Source of the DNA: Qipengyuania flavescens
GTDB taxonomy: Bacteria; Pseudomonadota; Alphaproteobacteria; Sphingomonadales; Sphingomonadaceae
Direction: 5' to 3'
Length of the DNA: 64,000 nt
NCBI RefSeq assembly: GCF_029688735.1
Contig: NZ_JARULD010000001.1
Coordinates: 744,001-808,000, forward strand
The notes beneath the pieces are model-generated. The model had not been told where the DNA came from. It ran no database searches and saw nothing but the letters and a program-made list of their open reading frames with translations. Positions 1-9,844 of this stretch are shown piece after piece. Both the position numbers and the translations under genes were made by a program. How positions within the stretch are numbered: the first letter of the stretch is position 1; the number at the start of each line of letters is the position of its first letter.

Positions 1-912
1 GCCTATGGCTGCCCGACCACCAGTGCCTTCATCTCGATCCACAATATGGCCAGCTGGATGATCGACCGCTTCGGCGGCGAAGGGGTGAAGGAAAAGTACC
101 TTCCCGACCTCGTCACCATGGAGAAGATCGCCAGCTATTGCCTGACCGAACCGGGCAGCGGATCGGATGCCGCGGGCCTCAAGACCAGCGCTGTGCTGGA
201 CGGCGACCATTATGTGCTGAATGGGACCAAGCAGTTCATCTCCGGCGGCGGGGTGAACGATGTCTATGTCACCATGGTCCGCACCTCCGACCACAAGACC
301 AAGGGCATCACCTGCCTCGTGATCGACAAGGACACGCCGGGCGTCAGCTTCGGCGCGCCGGAAAAGAAGCTCGGCTGGAATGCCAGCCCGACCGCGCAGG
401 TCATCTTCGAGGATGCCCGCGTGCCGGTGGAGAACCGGGTCGGCGATGAAGGCGAGGGCTTCCGCTTCGCCATGATGGGGCTCGACGGTGGACGCCTCAA
501 CATCGGCGCCTGCTCGCTCGGCGGCGCGCAACGCTGCCTCGACGAGGCGGTGGCCTACACCAAGGATCGCCAGCAGTTCGACACGCCGATCGCGGAGTTC
601 CAGAACACGCAATTCATGCTGGCCGACATGGCGACCGATCTGGAGGCCGCACGCGCCCTCCTCTACCTCGCTGCCGCCAAGGTCACAGATAACGCGCCGG
701 ACAAGTCACGCTTCTCGGCAATGGCCAAGCGGCTGGCGACCGACAATGGCAGCAAGGTCGTCAACGATGCTCTGCAGCTGTTCGGCGGATACGGCTATCT
801 CAAGGACTATCCGATCGAACGCTTCTGGCGCGATCTGCGGGTCCACTCGATCCTCGAGGGCACCAACCAGGTCATGCGCATGATCGTGGGCCGGGACCTG
901 TTGCGACAGTAA
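1..912 (+). CDS. Acyl-CoA dehydrogenase, probably isobutyryl-CoA dehydrogenase (5' end outside window)
   Basis: The reading frame is open from base 1 (AYGCPTTSAF...), so the N-terminus lies left of the window; the first internal Met at base 46 is not a start. The visible ~303 residues cover the middle and C-terminal part of an FAD-dependent acyl-CoA dehydrogenase: the CLTEPGSGSDA flavin/substrate segment, the LGWNASPTAQV strand, and the C-terminal QLFGGYGYLKDYPIERFWRD and ILEGTNQVMRMIVGRDLL segments typical of short/branched-chain enzymes. It should oxidise a short branched acyl-CoA to the 2-enoyl-CoA and pass electrons to ETF. The next genes (hydroxyisobutyryl-CoA hydrolase, enoyl-CoA hydratase, hydroxyisobutyrate dehydrogenase) point to valine breakdown and hence to isobutyryl-CoA as substrate. 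The family call is secure; the substrate is inferred from context. Confidence 0.9.
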   Translation, partial: AYGCPTTSAFISIHNMASWMIDRFGGEGVKEKYLPDLVTMEKIASYCLTEPGSGSDAAGLKTSAVLDGDHYVLNGTKQFISGGGVNDVYVTMVRTSDHKTKGITCLVIDKDTPGVSFGAPEKKLGWNASPTAQVIFEDARVPVENRVGDEGEGFRFAMMGLDGGRLNIGACSLGGAQRCLDEAVAYTKDRQQFDTPIAEFQNTQFMLADMATDLEAARALLYLAAAKVTDNAPDKSRFSAMAKRLATDNGSKVVNDALQLFGGYGYLKDYPIERFWRDLRVHSILEGTNQVMRMIVGRDLLRQ

Positions 913-923
913 GCGAGTATTCG

Positions 924-1970
924 ATGACCGACGAAGTAAACATCCACACCCACGGCCGCACCGGCCACATCTCGCTCAATCGGCCCAAGGCGCTGCATGC
1001 GCTGACGCTCGACATGTGCCACGCGATGAGCGCGGCACTGTCCGGGTGGGCCGATGACGACGAGATCGAGGCAGTCATTCTCGACCATGCCGAAGGTCGG
1101 GGGTTCTGCGCAGGCGGCGACATCAACCTGCTGCGCCATTCCGCGCTGAACGATGGCGGGAATAGCGGTCGCGAGTTCTTTCACGACGAATATCAGCTCA
1201 ACCACCAGATGATGACCTATGAAAAGCCCATCGTGGCCTTCATGGACGGCATCACCATGGGTGGCGGCGTGGGCATTGCCCTGCCCTGCAAATATCGCGT
1301 CGCGACCGAGAACACGCGCTTCGCCATGCCCGAAACGGGGATCGGCCTGTTCCCCGATGTCGGCGGCGGCTGGCACCTCTCGCGGCTCGGCGGACGGCTC
1401 GGCCAGTTCCTGGCGCTGACCGGCGCGCGGCTCGACGGGGCCGAATGCCATTTCGCCGGGATCGCAACGCATTATATCCCTGCAGAGAAGCTGGCCGAGG
1501 CCAAGGCGCGGATTACCGAGCATCCCGGCCGCATTGCGGGCATCCTGTCCGAGCTGTCGGTTACGCCGCCCGAGCCCCGGATCGAGGCCAATTGCGAGCG
1601 GATCAACAGGCACTTCGCTTCCGACCGCTACGAGGACATCCTCGCGAGCCTGGAGGCCGATGATAGCGATTGGGCTGCCAAGGAGCTCGCCACGCTGCGC
1701 ACCAAGAGCCCGCAAACCTGCAAGGTCGCGCTGCGCCAGCTGGCGGAAAGCGAAAAGCTGGATAGTTTCGCCGACAACATGCGGATGGAATATCGCATCG
1801 CATCGCGCGTCCTGACCCGCCCCGATTTTGCCGAGGGCGTGCGCGCGGTAATCGTCGACAAGACCAACGACCCCCACTGGGATCCGGCAACGCCCGAGGG
1901 CGTGAGCGAGGAACTGCTCGACAGCATCTTCGCCCCGCTTCCCGCCGATGAGGAATGGAAACCCCTATGA
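924..1970 (+). CDS. 3-hydroxyisobutyryl-CoA hydrolase (enoyl-CoA hydratase/isomerase family)
   Basis: This 348-residue protein has the crotonase fold: the oxyanion-hole segments GFCAGGDI (about residues 60-67) and MGGGVGIAL (112-120), then [15 protein letters not shown] (136-150). The PDVGGG signature after the catalytic Glu137 and the length of about 350 residues are typical of HIBCH-type hydrolases rather than true hydratases, which are ~260 residues. It would release free 3-hydroxyisobutyrate from its CoA ester in valine catabolism. It starts 11 bases after the dehydrogenase stop, and its TGA overlaps the ATG of the next hydratase (ATGA), so the genes form a translationally coupled operon. 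Confidence 0.88.
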   Translation: MTDEVNIHTHGRTGHISLNRPKALHALTLDMCHAMSAALSGWADDDEIEAVILDHAEGRGFCAGGDINLLRHSALNDGGNSGREFFHDEYQLNHQMMTYEKPIVAFMDGITMGGGVGIALPCKYRVATENTRFAMPETGIGLFPDVGGGWHLSRLGGRLGQFLALTGARLDGAECHFAGIATHYIPAEKLAEAKARITEHPGRIAGILSELSVTPPEPRIEANCERINRHFASDRYEDILASLEADDSDWAAKELATLRTKSPQTCKVALRQLAESEKLDSFADNMRMEYRIASRVLTRPDFAEGVRAVIVDKTNDPHWDPATPEGVSEELLDSIFAPLPADEEWKPL

Positions 1971-2749
1971 GCTACGAAACCATCACCGTCGAACAGCGGG
2001 ATGCCGTCACGCTGATCACGCTCAACCGCCCCAAGGCGCTGAATGCGCTGAACAGCAAGGTGCTGGAAGAGCTGATCGACGCTTTCGCCGCCTATCAGGC
2101 AGACAGCAGCCAGCTCTGCGCAGTGCTCACCGGTTCGGGCGACAAGGCCTTTGCCGCGGGTGCCGACATCAAGGAAATGAGCGAGAAGGACGCGGCAGAC
2201 TTCTATCTCGACGATTTCTTCGCGCCCTGGACCAGCGAGATCGTCAAGAAGACCCGCAAGCCGTGGATCGCAGCCGTGAACGGTTTCGCGCTGGGCGGCG
2301 GGTGCGAGCTCGCCATGATGGCGGACTTCATTATCGCTTCGGAAAACGCCAAGTTCGGCCAGCCAGAGATCAAGCTTGGTGTTGCCCCCGGCATGGGCGG
2401 ATCGCAGCGCCTGACCAAGGCCATCGGCAAGTCGAAGGCCATGGAAATGTGCCTGACGGGCCGCATGATGGATGCCGAGGAAGCCGAGCGCAGCAACCTC
2501 GTCGCGCGCGTCGTGCCGCATGACAGCCTGCTGGACGAAGCGATGAAGACTGCAACACAGATCGCCTCCATGCCGCCAATGGCTGCGATTGCGAACAAGG
2601 AAATGGTCAACGCCGCCTTCGAGACCAGCCTCGACCAGGGCCTGATCATCGAGCGCCGCATCTTCCAGATCCTCACCGCGAGCGAGGACAAGCAGGAAGG
2701 CATGGCCGCCTTCGTCGAAAAGCGCGAGGGGAAGTGGAAGGGGCGTTGA
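1967..2749 (+). CDS. Enoyl-CoA hydratase
   Basis: A 260-residue crotonase. I chose the ATG at 1967, which overlaps the upstream stop as ATGA, over the ATG at 1955, which only adds METP. Both catalytic glutamates of a genuine hydratase are present: Glu114 in [11 protein letters not shown] and Glu134 in [15 protein letters not shown]. The N-terminal oxyanion loop [11 protein letters not shown] is canonical. In this operon it most likely hydrates methacrylyl-CoA to 3-hydroxyisobutyryl-CoA, the substrate of the preceding hydrolase, although short-chain hydratases of this kind are usually broad in specificity. Confidence 0.9.
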   Translation: MSYETITVEQRDAVTLITLNRPKALNALNSKVLEELIDAFAAYQADSSQLCAVLTGSGDKAFAAGADIKEMSEKDAADFYLDDFFAPWTSEIVKKTRKPWIAAVNGFALGGGCELAMMADFIIASENAKFGQPEIKLGVAPGMGGSQRLTKAIGKSKAMEMCLTGRMMDAEEAERSNLVARVVPHDSLLDEAMKTATQIASMPPMAAIANKEMVNAAFETSLDQGLIIERRIFQILTASEDKQEGMAAFVEKREGKWKGR

Positions 2750-2753
2750 GTTT

Positions 2754-3011
2754 GTGGGGACAGGTCTCGTCGCATTGGCAACGCTCCTTTTTGGCGCCGC
2801 TATCAGTGTTACTTTGACGAGAACGGGAAAGACAAACCTCATCGTAGCGACGTCGATTGGCCTTGTAGTGTCTATCAGCGTCAGCACGGCTTTAAGCCCG
2901 GTCTACCCTTGGGACAGCCCTCATCTTCCCGGAGCCTTGCTAAGGTTAACCCTATTCAATCTGCCATTCATTTTCGCTGCGGCTGCGTTGGGAAAGTGGA
3001 TGAGAAGCTAA
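2754..3011 (+). CDS. Small multi-pass membrane protein, function unknown
   Basis: An 85-residue ORF with a GTG start four bases after the hydratase stop and an AAGGGGC purine stretch upstream. Three hydrophobic segments are visible: about residues 2-17 (GLVALATLLFGAAISV), 28-48 (LIVATSIGLVVSISVSTALS) and 62-82 (LLRLTLFNLPFIFAAAALGKW). It lies between two valine-catabolism genes on the same strand and is followed 13 bases later by mmsB, so it is probably co-transcribed. Its codons are less GC-biased than those of its neighbours. I do not recognise the family. The start codon is a guess, and the ORF could be non-coding, but three clean membrane segments argue for a real gene. Confidence 0.55.
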   Translation: MGTGLVALATLLFGAAISVTLTRTGKTNLIVATSIGLVVSISVSTALSPVYPWDSPHLPGALLRLTLFNLPFIFAAAALGKWMRS

Positions 3012-3024
3012 AGAGGAACGAGAA

Positions 3025-3891
3025 ATGAAAATCACCTTCATCGGCCTTGGCAATATGGGCGGCGGAATGGCCGCGAACCTCGTTAAGGCGGGTCACGAGG
3101 TGAATGCCTTCGACCTCAGCGAAGAGGCGCTTGCTACCGCCAAGCAGAATGGCTGCGCAACTTTCACCGATGCGGGTGAAGCGGTGCAGGACGCCGAAGC
3201 GGTTGTGACCATGCTGCCCAATGGCGGGATCGTGAAGTCGGTCTATGAAAGCAGCGTGATCGGCAAGGCTCCGGCGGGCGCGGTCTTGCTCGACTGCTCG
3301 ACCATCGATGTCGCCACCGCGAAGGAAGTCATCGCCGCGGCCGAAGCTGCCGGATACGACATGGTCGACGCGCCCGTCTCGGGCGGGATCGCGGCGGCTA
3401 ACGGTGGAACGCTTACCTTCATGGTCGGCGGGACCGAGAAGGCATTCGGACGCGCCGAAGAGGTGCTGCAGGCGATGGGCAAAGCCGTCATCCACGCGGG
3501 CGATGCGGGTGCGGGCCAGACCGCCAAGATCTGCAACAACATGCTGCTCGCCATCTCGATGATCGGGACCGCCGAAGCGATGAAGATGGCCGAAAAGCTC
3601 GGCCTCGATCCGCAAAAATTCTACGAGATTTCCAGCCAGTCCTCGGGCTATTGCTGGTCGCTCAATGCTTACACCCCGATGCCCGGGGTTGGCGTCGAGA
3701 GCCCGGCGGACAATGATTACAAGGGCGGCTTCGCTACCGCGCTCATGCTCAAGGACCTGCGGCTGGCAATGGATGCGGCGCAGGATGTCGACGCCACTAC
3801 CGTGCTCGGTGCGAAAGCGGCGGAGATTTACGAGAAGCTGGCCGAAGAGCACGGCGCGCTCGACTTCTCCTCGGTCATCACAACGCTCTGA
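3025..3891 (+). CDS. mmsB: 3-hydroxyisobutyrate dehydrogenase
   Basis: A 288-residue beta-hydroxyacid dehydrogenase. The N-terminal Rossmann motif GLGNMGGGMAANL (residues 7-19) binds NAD(H), the substrate loop is DAPVSGGIAAANGGTLTFM (115-133), and the catalytic Lys168 lies in GAGQTAKICNNML. It oxidises 3-hydroxyisobutyrate to methylmalonate semialdehyde, the step after the hydrolase in this operon. The length and all signature motifs fit MmsB. A GAGGAACGAGAA purine-rich stretch lies just before the ATG. Its stop overlaps the convergent Nmad3-like gene by 14 bases. Confidence 0.93.
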   Translation: MKITFIGLGNMGGGMAANLVKAGHEVNAFDLSEEALATAKQNGCATFTDAGEAVQDAEAVVTMLPNGGIVKSVYESSVIGKAPAGAVLLDCSTIDVATAKEVIAAAEAAGYDMVDAPVSGGIAAANGGTLTFMVGGTEKAFGRAEEVLQAMGKAVIHAGDAGAGQTAKICNNMLLAISMIGTAEAMKMAEKLGLDPQKFYEISSQSSGYCWSLNAYTPMPGVGVESPADNDYKGGFATALMLKDLRLAMDAAQDVDATTVLGAKAAEIYEKLAEEHGALDFSSVITTL

Positions 3892-4600
3892 TCTCGGCGA
3901 TTATCCGCGCCAGCCAGTCGCGCGGCTTGGTGCGTTTGCCGATATCGGCGACGAATTCCTGACCGCGTGCTACACTTCGCAGTCTGCCGCCACGCAGCCA
4001 GCGGTCGGCGCGGTCGTGGTAGCTGAGGCCGCCCTTGCGTAGCCAGTCAGGGCGGCCCCACAGGCTCGGTGGCCCTTCGGGCACGGTCAGCCGCAGGGCA
4101 TCGCTGGCGCGATTGGCGAGGCTGCCGGGCCCGGCGTAGATCGTGTCGTTCTTGCCGTGCATCGCCAGCGCATGCGGGTGCCGGTGTTCGACGAGCCACT
4201 CCGGCACCCTCTCCGCCAGTGCGATCACCTCCTCGACCTCGAGATAGCCGAAGATGCGGTGATGCGGATCGCCGCCGTCGGCGCGGAACAGGCCGAAGAA
4301 CAGGAAAACGTCGCCGACCCCGACCCCGCGATTGGCGAGATGCGTTTGCGCTGCGCCGACCTGGCCGAAGAGGCAAATGCCCTCTTCGGTGAACATCGGA
4401 TCGTGATGGCAGAGGTCTTCGGCATCATGTTGGCCCCGGCTGGCCGCATGCGCCAAGTCTCCCAGCCCGAGATCGCCATAGCTCGTGCGCGAGGCTCGTC
4501 CCGCCGGGATCGGCAGGCTGATCGGCCGCCCATCGACGATCGGCGAAGGTCCCCCGCCCGATGCGCTGTCGAAGCCCTTGCGACTGAAGATAATCCGCAT
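3878..4600 (-). CDS. Nmad3-like protein (nucleotide modification associated domain 3), function unknown
   Basis: A 240-residue protein beginning MRIIFSRKGFDSASGGGPSP. I preferred this start (4600) over the ATG at 4636 because the conserved-looking domain begins at once, and because it leaves 65 bases to the divergent gene at 4666. The SRKGFDSxxGGGPSP opening and the later GDVFLFFGLF, HRIFGYLEV and GPGSLANR blocks match my memory of the Nmad3 family, named by comparative genomics for its association with modified-nucleotide systems. The biochemical role is unknown to me. Here it sits among ordinary metabolic genes, not in a phage or modification cluster. It converges on mmsB with a short overlap. 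Confidence 0.65.
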   Translation of the reverse strand: MRIIFSRKGFDSASGGGPSPIVDGRPISLPIPAGRASRTSYGDLGLGDLAHAASRGQHDAEDLCHHDPMFTEEGICLFGQVGAAQTHLANRGVGVGDVFLFFGLFRADGGDPHHRIFGYLEVEEVIALAERVPEWLVEHRHPHALAMHGKNDTIYAGPGSLANRASDALRLTVPEGPPSLWGRPDWLRKGGLSYHDRADRWLRGGRLRSVARGQEFVADIGKRTKPRDWLARIIAEIRAL

Positions 4601-4665
4601 GGCGCACTCGCTGCCCGCTGCGCTGCAAGGTGACAACCCCGCACTTCGGGCCTAAATGCGCGCCC

Positions 4666-5478
4666 ATGGCTACGCAGACACACGCAAAGATCACCGCCCT
4701 CGTTATGGCCGGCAAGCGCTCCGGCGTTCTCGACCCGCTGGCCGAGCGTGCCGGTGTCGCCCAAAAATGCGTCGTGCCGGTCGGCGGCATGCCGATGATC
4801 GAGCGGGTGATCGCTAATGTCGCTGCCTGCGATCGCATCGGGGAAATCCGCGTTGTGGCGCATGAACCGGACGAGATCGCGGCGATCCCGTCGATCAAGG
4901 CGCTGATGGACGAGGGCCGACTGGTGTTCCGCCCCGGCGCGTTCAACCTCGTCGACAGCGTCTTCTCGGGCGCGGAGGGCGCGAGCTATCCGATCATGAT
5001 CACCACGGCAGACAACTGCCTGTGGCTGCCGCACGACTATGCCGAATTCATCGACAAGGCGATCGCCAATCAGGCAGGCGCCGCCGCTGCCCTGGCGCGA
5101 AAGGAAGGGGTCATCGCAGCCGACCCGGTAGGCCAGAAGAAATTTTACGAGTTTTCCGACGGCGGCTATTCCAACTGCAACACCTATTGGATCGGCAGCG
5201 AGCAGGCTCTCGGCGCGGCGGAGATCATGCGCGGCGGCGGGCAATTCATGAAATTTCCCAGCCGCATCGCCAAGGCTTTCGGCGTGGTGAACCTGATCCG
5301 CTTCTTCCTCGGTTGGGGAACGAAGGAGAAACTGTTCGCGCAAGTCTCGCGACGTTTCGGCTTCAATTTGGTGCCGATCGAAATGAGCAATGGTCATTGT
5401 GCAATCGATGTCGATGAGGGGCGCAGCTTAGAAGTTACCGAACGCCTGCTGGCCAAGCGGAACGTCTCCGCCGCCTGA
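4666..5478 (+). CDS. MobA-like NTP transferase domain protein
   Basis: A 270-residue protein (start at ATG 4666, MATQTHAKITALVMAGKR; an ATG at 4630 would add 12 unlikely residues). The N-terminus reads ALVMAGKRSGVLDPLAER...QKCVVPVGGMPMIERV, a nucleotidyltransferase Rossmann-like fold with a variant of the GGxGxR phosphate loop and the usual K..PV.G.PMI block. ITTADNCLW (about 110-118) takes the place of the metal-binding DxD segment. Such proteins activate sugars or cofactors by transferring NMP groups; the substrate cannot be read here. A flippase starts 18 bases downstream on the same strand, so a role in a surface polysaccharide or lipid pathway is plausible, but this is inference. Confidence 0.75.
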   Translation: MATQTHAKITALVMAGKRSGVLDPLAERAGVAQKCVVPVGGMPMIERVIANVAACDRIGEIRVVAHEPDEIAAIPSIKALMDEGRLVFRPGAFNLVDSVFSGAEGASYPIMITTADNCLWLPHDYAEFIDKAIANQAGAAAALARKEGVIAADPVGQKKFYEFSDGGYSNCNTYWIGSEQALGAAEIMRGGGQFMKFPSRIAKAFGVVNLIRFFLGWGTKEKLFAQVSRRFGFNLVPIEMSNGHCAIDVDEGRSLEVTERLLAKRNVSAA

Positions 5479-5496
5479 GGCTGCGACACCTGAGGG

Positions 5497-6762
5497 ATGA
5501 AACGGCTTCTCCGCAATATCGGCTGGCTGCTCAGCGGCCGCGGCGTCAATGCCGTGCTGAGCCTCGTTTATCTGGCGATCGCGACGCGGACGCTGGGCCT
5601 CGACGGGTTCGGATATTTCGCGCTCATCGTCGCGCTCGGGCAGACGGTCACGGGCATCGCCAACTTTCAGACCTGGCAATTCGTCGTGCGCTGGGGCGCG
5701 GGCGAGGACGGCCCTGCGGAAGCGACCGGTTTCGCCATCGCGCTCGACATCCTGTCCATCGTGCTCGGGACTGTGCTCGCCGCCGCACTGTGCTGGTCGG
5801 CGCAATTCTGGCTACCCCTGCCGCCCGACTTGCTGTGGCTCGCCTTCGGCTTTTGCATGGTCTCGCTGCTGGCCATCCGCACCACACCGACGGGGCTGTT
5901 GCGACTGCGGTTCGAATACGGGCGGGCGACGGCAGCCGAGGCGGTACAGCCTATAATCCGCGCATTGGGCGCAATCCTCGCCGCGATCTTCATGCCGACC
6001 GTCACCGGCTTCATCCTCGCCTGGGCCGCGGCCGAAGTCTGCGTCGCTGCCGCGCTCTGGTTCGCTGCCGGCCGGACCGAACGCATCGACTTCTCGCAAA
6101 TCAGCCTGTTCCGGCTCCCGTGCGAGCATGCCGGGGCGTGGAAATTCGTCTGGTCGACCAATCTTACCGGCAGCCTTAATGTCGGCTCCAAACAGGTTCT
6201 CATCCTGCTGGTCGGTGCGATCGGCGGCGAGGCGTTCGCCGGTGGCTTCCGCGTCGCCAGCCAGCTCGGCCAGGCCTTGGTGAGCCTGGCGCAGACCGTC
6301 TCCAAGGCGATCTATCCCGAGCTGGTGCATGCCCGCGACAATGCCCATGACATGGCGCGCCGCATGGCCAATATCGCGCTCGTCGGCGGCGCGCTGGCCG
6401 TGCTGGTGGCGATCTTCCTCGGGCGGCCCGGACTGGTCCTGATCGCCGGGCCCGAATTCCGCGTCGTCTACTGGGCGATGGTCATCCTCGCCATTGCCGG
6501 GGCGATCGAGCTGGTCGGTGCCAGCCTGGAATCGCTACTGGTCAGCGCCGGACGCGCCGGCACCGCCTTCGTCATGCGCGCGGTGCCAACGATCATCGGC
6601 CTGTCGCTGCTGCAGGTGGCGATGGACTGGAACGGCCTGAAGGGCGCGGCTTTCACCGTTCTCGGTGCCAGTGCGCTGTCCGTGATCGGGTTCTGGGTGG
6701 CGGTGATCTCGCTCAGCCAGATCACCATCACCGTGGAACCGAAAACCGACACCCGCGACTAG
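5497..6762 (+). CDS. Polysaccharide/lipid-linked oligosaccharide flippase (Wzx/MATE-like)
   Basis: A 421-residue protein with about a dozen predicted hydrophobic segments. The opening MKRLLRNIGWLLSGRGVNAVLSLVYLAIATRTLGLDGFGYFALI is the hallmark of Wzx/oligosaccharide flippase proteins, where the RTLG...FG block follows helix 1. The role would be to flip lipid-linked saccharides across the inner membrane. No glycosyltransferase cluster accompanies it in this window, only the nucleotidyltransferase immediately upstream. Its stop overlaps the convergent gcvPB stop by a few bases (6759-6762). Confidence 0.82.
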   Translation: MKRLLRNIGWLLSGRGVNAVLSLVYLAIATRTLGLDGFGYFALIVALGQTVTGIANFQTWQFVVRWGAGEDGPAEATGFAIALDILSIVLGTVLAAALCWSAQFWLPLPPDLLWLAFGFCMVSLLAIRTTPTGLLRLRFEYGRATAAEAVQPIIRALGAILAAIFMPTVTGFILAWAAAEVCVAAALWFAAGRTERIDFSQISLFRLPCEHAGAWKFVWSTNLTGSLNVGSKQVLILLVGAIGGEAFAGGFRVASQLGQALVSLAQTVSKAIYPELVHARDNAHDMARRMANIALVGGALAVLVAIFLGRPGLVLIAGPEFRVVYWAMVILAIAGAIELVGASLESLLVSAGRAGTAFVMRAVPTIIGLSLLQVAMDWNGLKGAAFTVLGASALSVIGFWVAVISLSQITITVEPKTDTRD

Positions 6763-8441
6763 CGTGCGCCGACCTCGCTGGGGACCGGCGTTCCGGCTGG
6801 AGCGCTTTGATCCTTGTAGGCAAGCACCGGCTTCCTCGCAGCCTGCGTTTCGTCGAGGCGCCGCCGCGGGGCATAGAAGGGCGCAGTCTTGAGCGTCTCG
6901 TCGCCAGCCTTGGCCCGTTCCGCCACGCTGCGCAGAGCCAGGATGAACTGGTCCAGCGCCGCCTTGCTTTCCGTCTCGGTCGGCTCGACCAGCATGGCTC
7001 CATGTACGACCAGCGGGAAGTACATGGTCATCGGATGATAGCCTTCGTCGATCAACCCCTTGGCAAGATCGAGCGTCGACAGCCCATCGGCAAAGCCTTT
7101 GTCGCTGAACAGCGCCTCGTGCATGCAGGGCCCGCTGTGGGCGAAGGGCGCGTCGAGCACGTCTTCCAGGCTGCGCAGAATGTAATTCGCGTTGAGCACG
7201 GCATCCTCGGCCACCTGCCGCAAACCGTCCGCCCCGTGGCTGAGGATATAGGACAGCGCGCGGGTGAACATGCCCATCTGGCCGTGGAACGCGGTCATGC
7301 GCCCGAAGTGCCGCATGCGCCCGCCGAAATGTTCTTTGGAGAAGCTGTCGGCATCCTCTTCCTCGACGAGGTGGACGACGCCGTCCTTTGTCCGCGAGGT
7401 GTAGGGCAGCGGTGCGAAGGGGCTGAGCGCCTCGGAAAACACGACCGGGCCGGAGCCGGGGCCGCCGCCGCCATGCGGGGTGGAGAAGGTCTTGTGCAGA
7501 TTGATGTGCATCGCATCGACGCCGAGATCGCCGGGGCGGACCTTGCCGACGATGGCGTTGAAGTTCGCCCCGTCGCAATAGACGAAACCGCCTGCTTCGT
7601 GGACCGCGTCCGAAATCGCCTTCAGGTCGCGCTCGAATAGGCCGAGGGTCGAGGGATTGGTGATCATCACGCCAGCCACGTCCGGGCCGAGGCGGCTCTT
7701 GAGCGCATCGAGATCGACGCGGCCGTCCGAATTGGCCGGAATGTCCTCGATCTCGTAACCGGCGAAGGCGGCGGTGGCGGGATTGGTGCCATGCGCGCTT
7801 TCGGGCACGAGGATGACCTTGCGTGCATCGCCGCGCGCTTCGAGTGCGGCGCGGATGCAGAGGATGCCGCACAGCTCGCCATGTGCGCCGGCCTTGGGGC
7901 TCATCGCCACTCCGTGCATGCCGGTGAGGTGGATGAGCCAGAAGGCTAGCTCGTTGATCACCTCCAGCGCGCCGCGCACCGTATCGACCGGCTGCAGCGG
8001 ATGGACATCGGCAAAGCCGGGCATGCGCGCGACCTTCTCGTTGAGCCGCGGATTGTGCTTCATCGTGCAGCTGCCAAGCGGGAACAGGCCGAGATCGATG
8101 GCATAGTTCTGGCGGCTGAGGCGCGTGTAGTGACGCACGGTTTCCGGCTCGGTCAGACCGACGAGCCCGATCGGTTCGCTCCGCTCGAAATCACCGAGGC
8201 GGCCGGCCGGCGCAGGCGTCGGCGGGCTCGGCTGCTCCACTCCGGCAAGGTCCAGCTTGGCAGCGAAATCGAAATCGACGCCGGTGGTCTCGCTATGGCC
8301 GATCTCGAACAGCAGCGGCTCTTCGAGCATCAGCGCGCGGTTGCCGGTTGCGGTATCGGGACCGCCCATCGCGTTGTCGCCCTCGACCGGGGTGCCGGGC
8401 TTCCAGCCCGATGCGTTCGGAGTTTTCGTTGGCGCGTTCAT
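6759..8441 (-). CDS. gcvPB: Glycine dehydrogenase (decarboxylating) subunit 2
   Basis: A 560-residue PLP enzyme subunit, the C-terminal half of the glycine cleavage P-protein. The PLP lysine lies in [19 protein letters not shown], and [11 protein letters not shown] and [14 protein letters not shown] are also characteristic. With GcvPA it decarboxylates glycine and passes the aminomethyl group to lipoyl-GcvH. I chose the start at 8441 ([13 protein letters not shown]); the frame stays open upstream to 8909 but that part is antisense noise inside gcvPA. The start overlaps the gcvPA stop as ATGA, so translation is coupled. It is the last gene of the gcvT-H-PA-PB operon. Confidence 0.95.
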   Translation of the reverse strand: MNAPTKTPNASGWKPGTPVEGDNAMGGPDTATGNRALMLEEPLLFEIGHSETTGVDFDFAAKLDLAGVEQPSPPTPAPAGRLGDFERSEPIGLVGLTEPETVRHYTRLSRQNYAIDLGLFPLGSCTMKHNPRLNEKVARMPGFADVHPLQPVDTVRGALEVINELAFWLIHLTGMHGVAMSPKAGAHGELCGILCIRAALEARGDARKVILVPESAHGTNPATAAFAGYEIEDIPANSDGRVDLDALKSRLGPDVAGVMITNPSTLGLFERDLKAISDAVHEAGGFVYCDGANFNAIVGKVRPGDLGVDAMHINLHKTFSTPHGGGGPGSGPVVFSEALSPFAPLPYTSRTKDGVVHLVEEEDADSFSKEHFGGRMRHFGRMTAFHGQMGMFTRALSYILSHGADGLRQVAEDAVLNANYILRSLEDVLDAPFAHSGPCMHEALFSDKGFADGLSTLDLAKGLIDEGYHPMTMYFPLVVHGAMLVEPTETESKAALDQFILALRSVAERAKAGDETLKTAPFYAPRRRLDETQAARKPVLAYKDQSAPAGTPVPSEVGAR

Positions 8442-9805
8442 GCCAGCACCTCCTCGAGCGCGGAGGCAAGGATTTCGATGTCCTCCTCCGTGGTGGTTTC
8501 GGTCACTGCGACCAGAAGTCCGTTGGCAAGTGCGTCGTTGCCGGGGAACAGGCGGCCGAGCGATACGCCCGCCAGGACATCCTGCTTGGTCAGCTTGCGC
8601 ACGATCTGGCGCGCGTCGCCATCCAGCAGAACGGTAAATTCGTTGAAGAATGCCTCGTTCAGGACTTCGACGCCGGGTACCTTGGCCAGCCGGTCGGCGG
8701 CGATGCAGGCGAGGCGGTGGTTCTCCATCGCGAGCTGCCGCAATCCCTTTTCGCCGAGCAGCGTCATGTGAACGCTGAACGCCAGCGCGCAGAGGCCCGA
8801 ATTGGTGCAGATGTTCGAGGTCGCCTTTTCGCGGCGGATGTGCTGCTCGCGCGTCGACAGCGTCAGCACGAAGCCGCGCTTGCCCTCGGCATCGACAGTC
8901 TCCCCGCACAGGCGACCGGGCATCATGCGGACATGCTTTTCGTCGCGCACGGCGAAAAGGCCGAGATACGGCCCGCCGAACTGCAGGCCGACGCCGATCG
9001 ACTGGCCCTCCCCGATGACGATATCCGCGCCCATTTCGCCGGGCGATTTCACCGCCCCGAGCGCCACGGGCTCGGTATTGACCGCGATCACCAATGCGCC
9101 CTGTTCATGCGCCGCCTCGGCAATCTTCGCGATGTCGGGGAGGCGGCCGAGGATGTCCGGATATTGCAGCACGACGCAGCTCGTATCTCCATCGATCCGC
9201 GCAATCAGGCCGTCGTCATCGGGCTTGGCCGTCAGGCTGGGCGGAGCGCCGGCGATTTCGTCATCGGTGAATTTGGCCATCGTCCGCACCACCTCGGCGT
9301 AATGCGGATGGAGCGCGCCCGAGAGCACGACCTTGCGTTTCTTGCCGCGGGCGATGCGGCTGGCCATGGCGACCGCTTCCCAGCAGGCGGTCGAGCCATC
9401 GTACATCGATGCATTGGCGACCGCGCAGCCATAGAGCCGTGCGACCTGCGTCTGGAATTCGAACAGCATCTGCAGCGTGCCCTGCGCGATTTCCGGCTGG
9501 TAGGGCGTATAGGCGGTGAGGAACTCGCCGCGCTGGATGATGTGATCGACGCTGGCGGGGACGTGATGCTTGTAAGCGCCCGCCCCGAGGAAGAACGCCG
9601 CATCTGCCGCCGCGAGGTTCTTCTTGCTGAGCCGCCGCATGTGCTTTTCGACCGCCATCTCGCTGGCGTGCATCGGCAGCCCCTCAATCGGGCCGCTCAG
9701 CTGCGCCTCTTCCGGCACGTCGACGAACAGGGCGTCGATATCGCTCGCGCCGATCTTGGCGAGCATCGCCGAACGGTCGGTATCGGTCAGGGGTAGGTAG
9801 CGCAT
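8438..9805 (-). CDS. gcvPA: Glycine dehydrogenase (decarboxylating) subunit 1
   Basis: A 455-residue N-terminal P-protein subunit: [20 protein letters not shown]..., [42 protein letters not shown] (in shorter runs), [14 protein letters not shown], and [18 protein letters not shown]. These match the split type-I GcvP of many bacteria, where the N- and C-terminal halves are separate proteins forming an alpha2beta2 enzyme. Its stop overlaps gcvPB as ATGA. The 39-base gap upstream to gcvH holds a GC-rich hairpin repeat (9821-9838), possibly a mobile REP-like insertion within the operon. Confidence 0.95.
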   Translation of the reverse strand: MRYLPLTDTDRSAMLAKIGASDIDALFVDVPEEAQLSGPIEGLPMHASEMAVEKHMRRLSKKNLAAADAAFFLGAGAYKHHVPASVDHIIQRGEFLTAYTPYQPEIAQGTLQMLFEFQTQVARLYGCAVANASMYDGSTACWEAVAMASRIARGKKRKVVLSGALHPHYAEVVRTMAKFTDDEIAGAPPSLTAKPDDDGLIARIDGDTSCVVLQYPDILGRLPDIAKIAEAAHEQGALVIAVNTEPVALGAVKSPGEMGADIVIGEGQSIGVGLQFGGPYLGLFAVRDEKHVRMMPGRLCGETVDAEGKRGFVLTLSTREQHIRREKATSNICTNSGLCALAFSVHMTLLGEKGLRQLAMENHRLACIAADRLAKVPGVEVLNEAFFNEFTVLLDGDARQIVRKLTKQDVLAGVSLGRLFPGNDALANGLLVAVTETTTEEDIEILASALEEVLA

Positions 9806-9820
9806 TTCATGTTCCCGTCG

Positions 9821-9838
9821 TCCCGGCGAAAGCCGGGA
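9821..9838. repeat. Short REP-like palindromic hairpin between gcvH and gcvPA
   Basis: The sequence TCCCGGCGAAAGCCGGGA is a perfect inverted repeat, TCCCGGC / GCCGGGA with a GAAA tetraloop. It lies in the short gap between gcvH and gcvPA. Hairpins of this GTCCCGGCGAAAGCCGGGA type recur as dispersed intergenic elements in alphaproteobacteria; this statement is from memory. In the operon mRNA it could tune the relative yield of upstream and downstream subunits by stabilising 3' ends, but no run of U follows, so it is not a classical terminator. Confidence 0.6.
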
Positions 9839-9844
9839 AGGCTA

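Noticed and set aside
8442..8909. Upstream in-frame extension of gcvPB to 8909
   Set aside because: It overlaps gcvPA on the same strand in another frame; the ATGA overlap at 8441 is the natural start.
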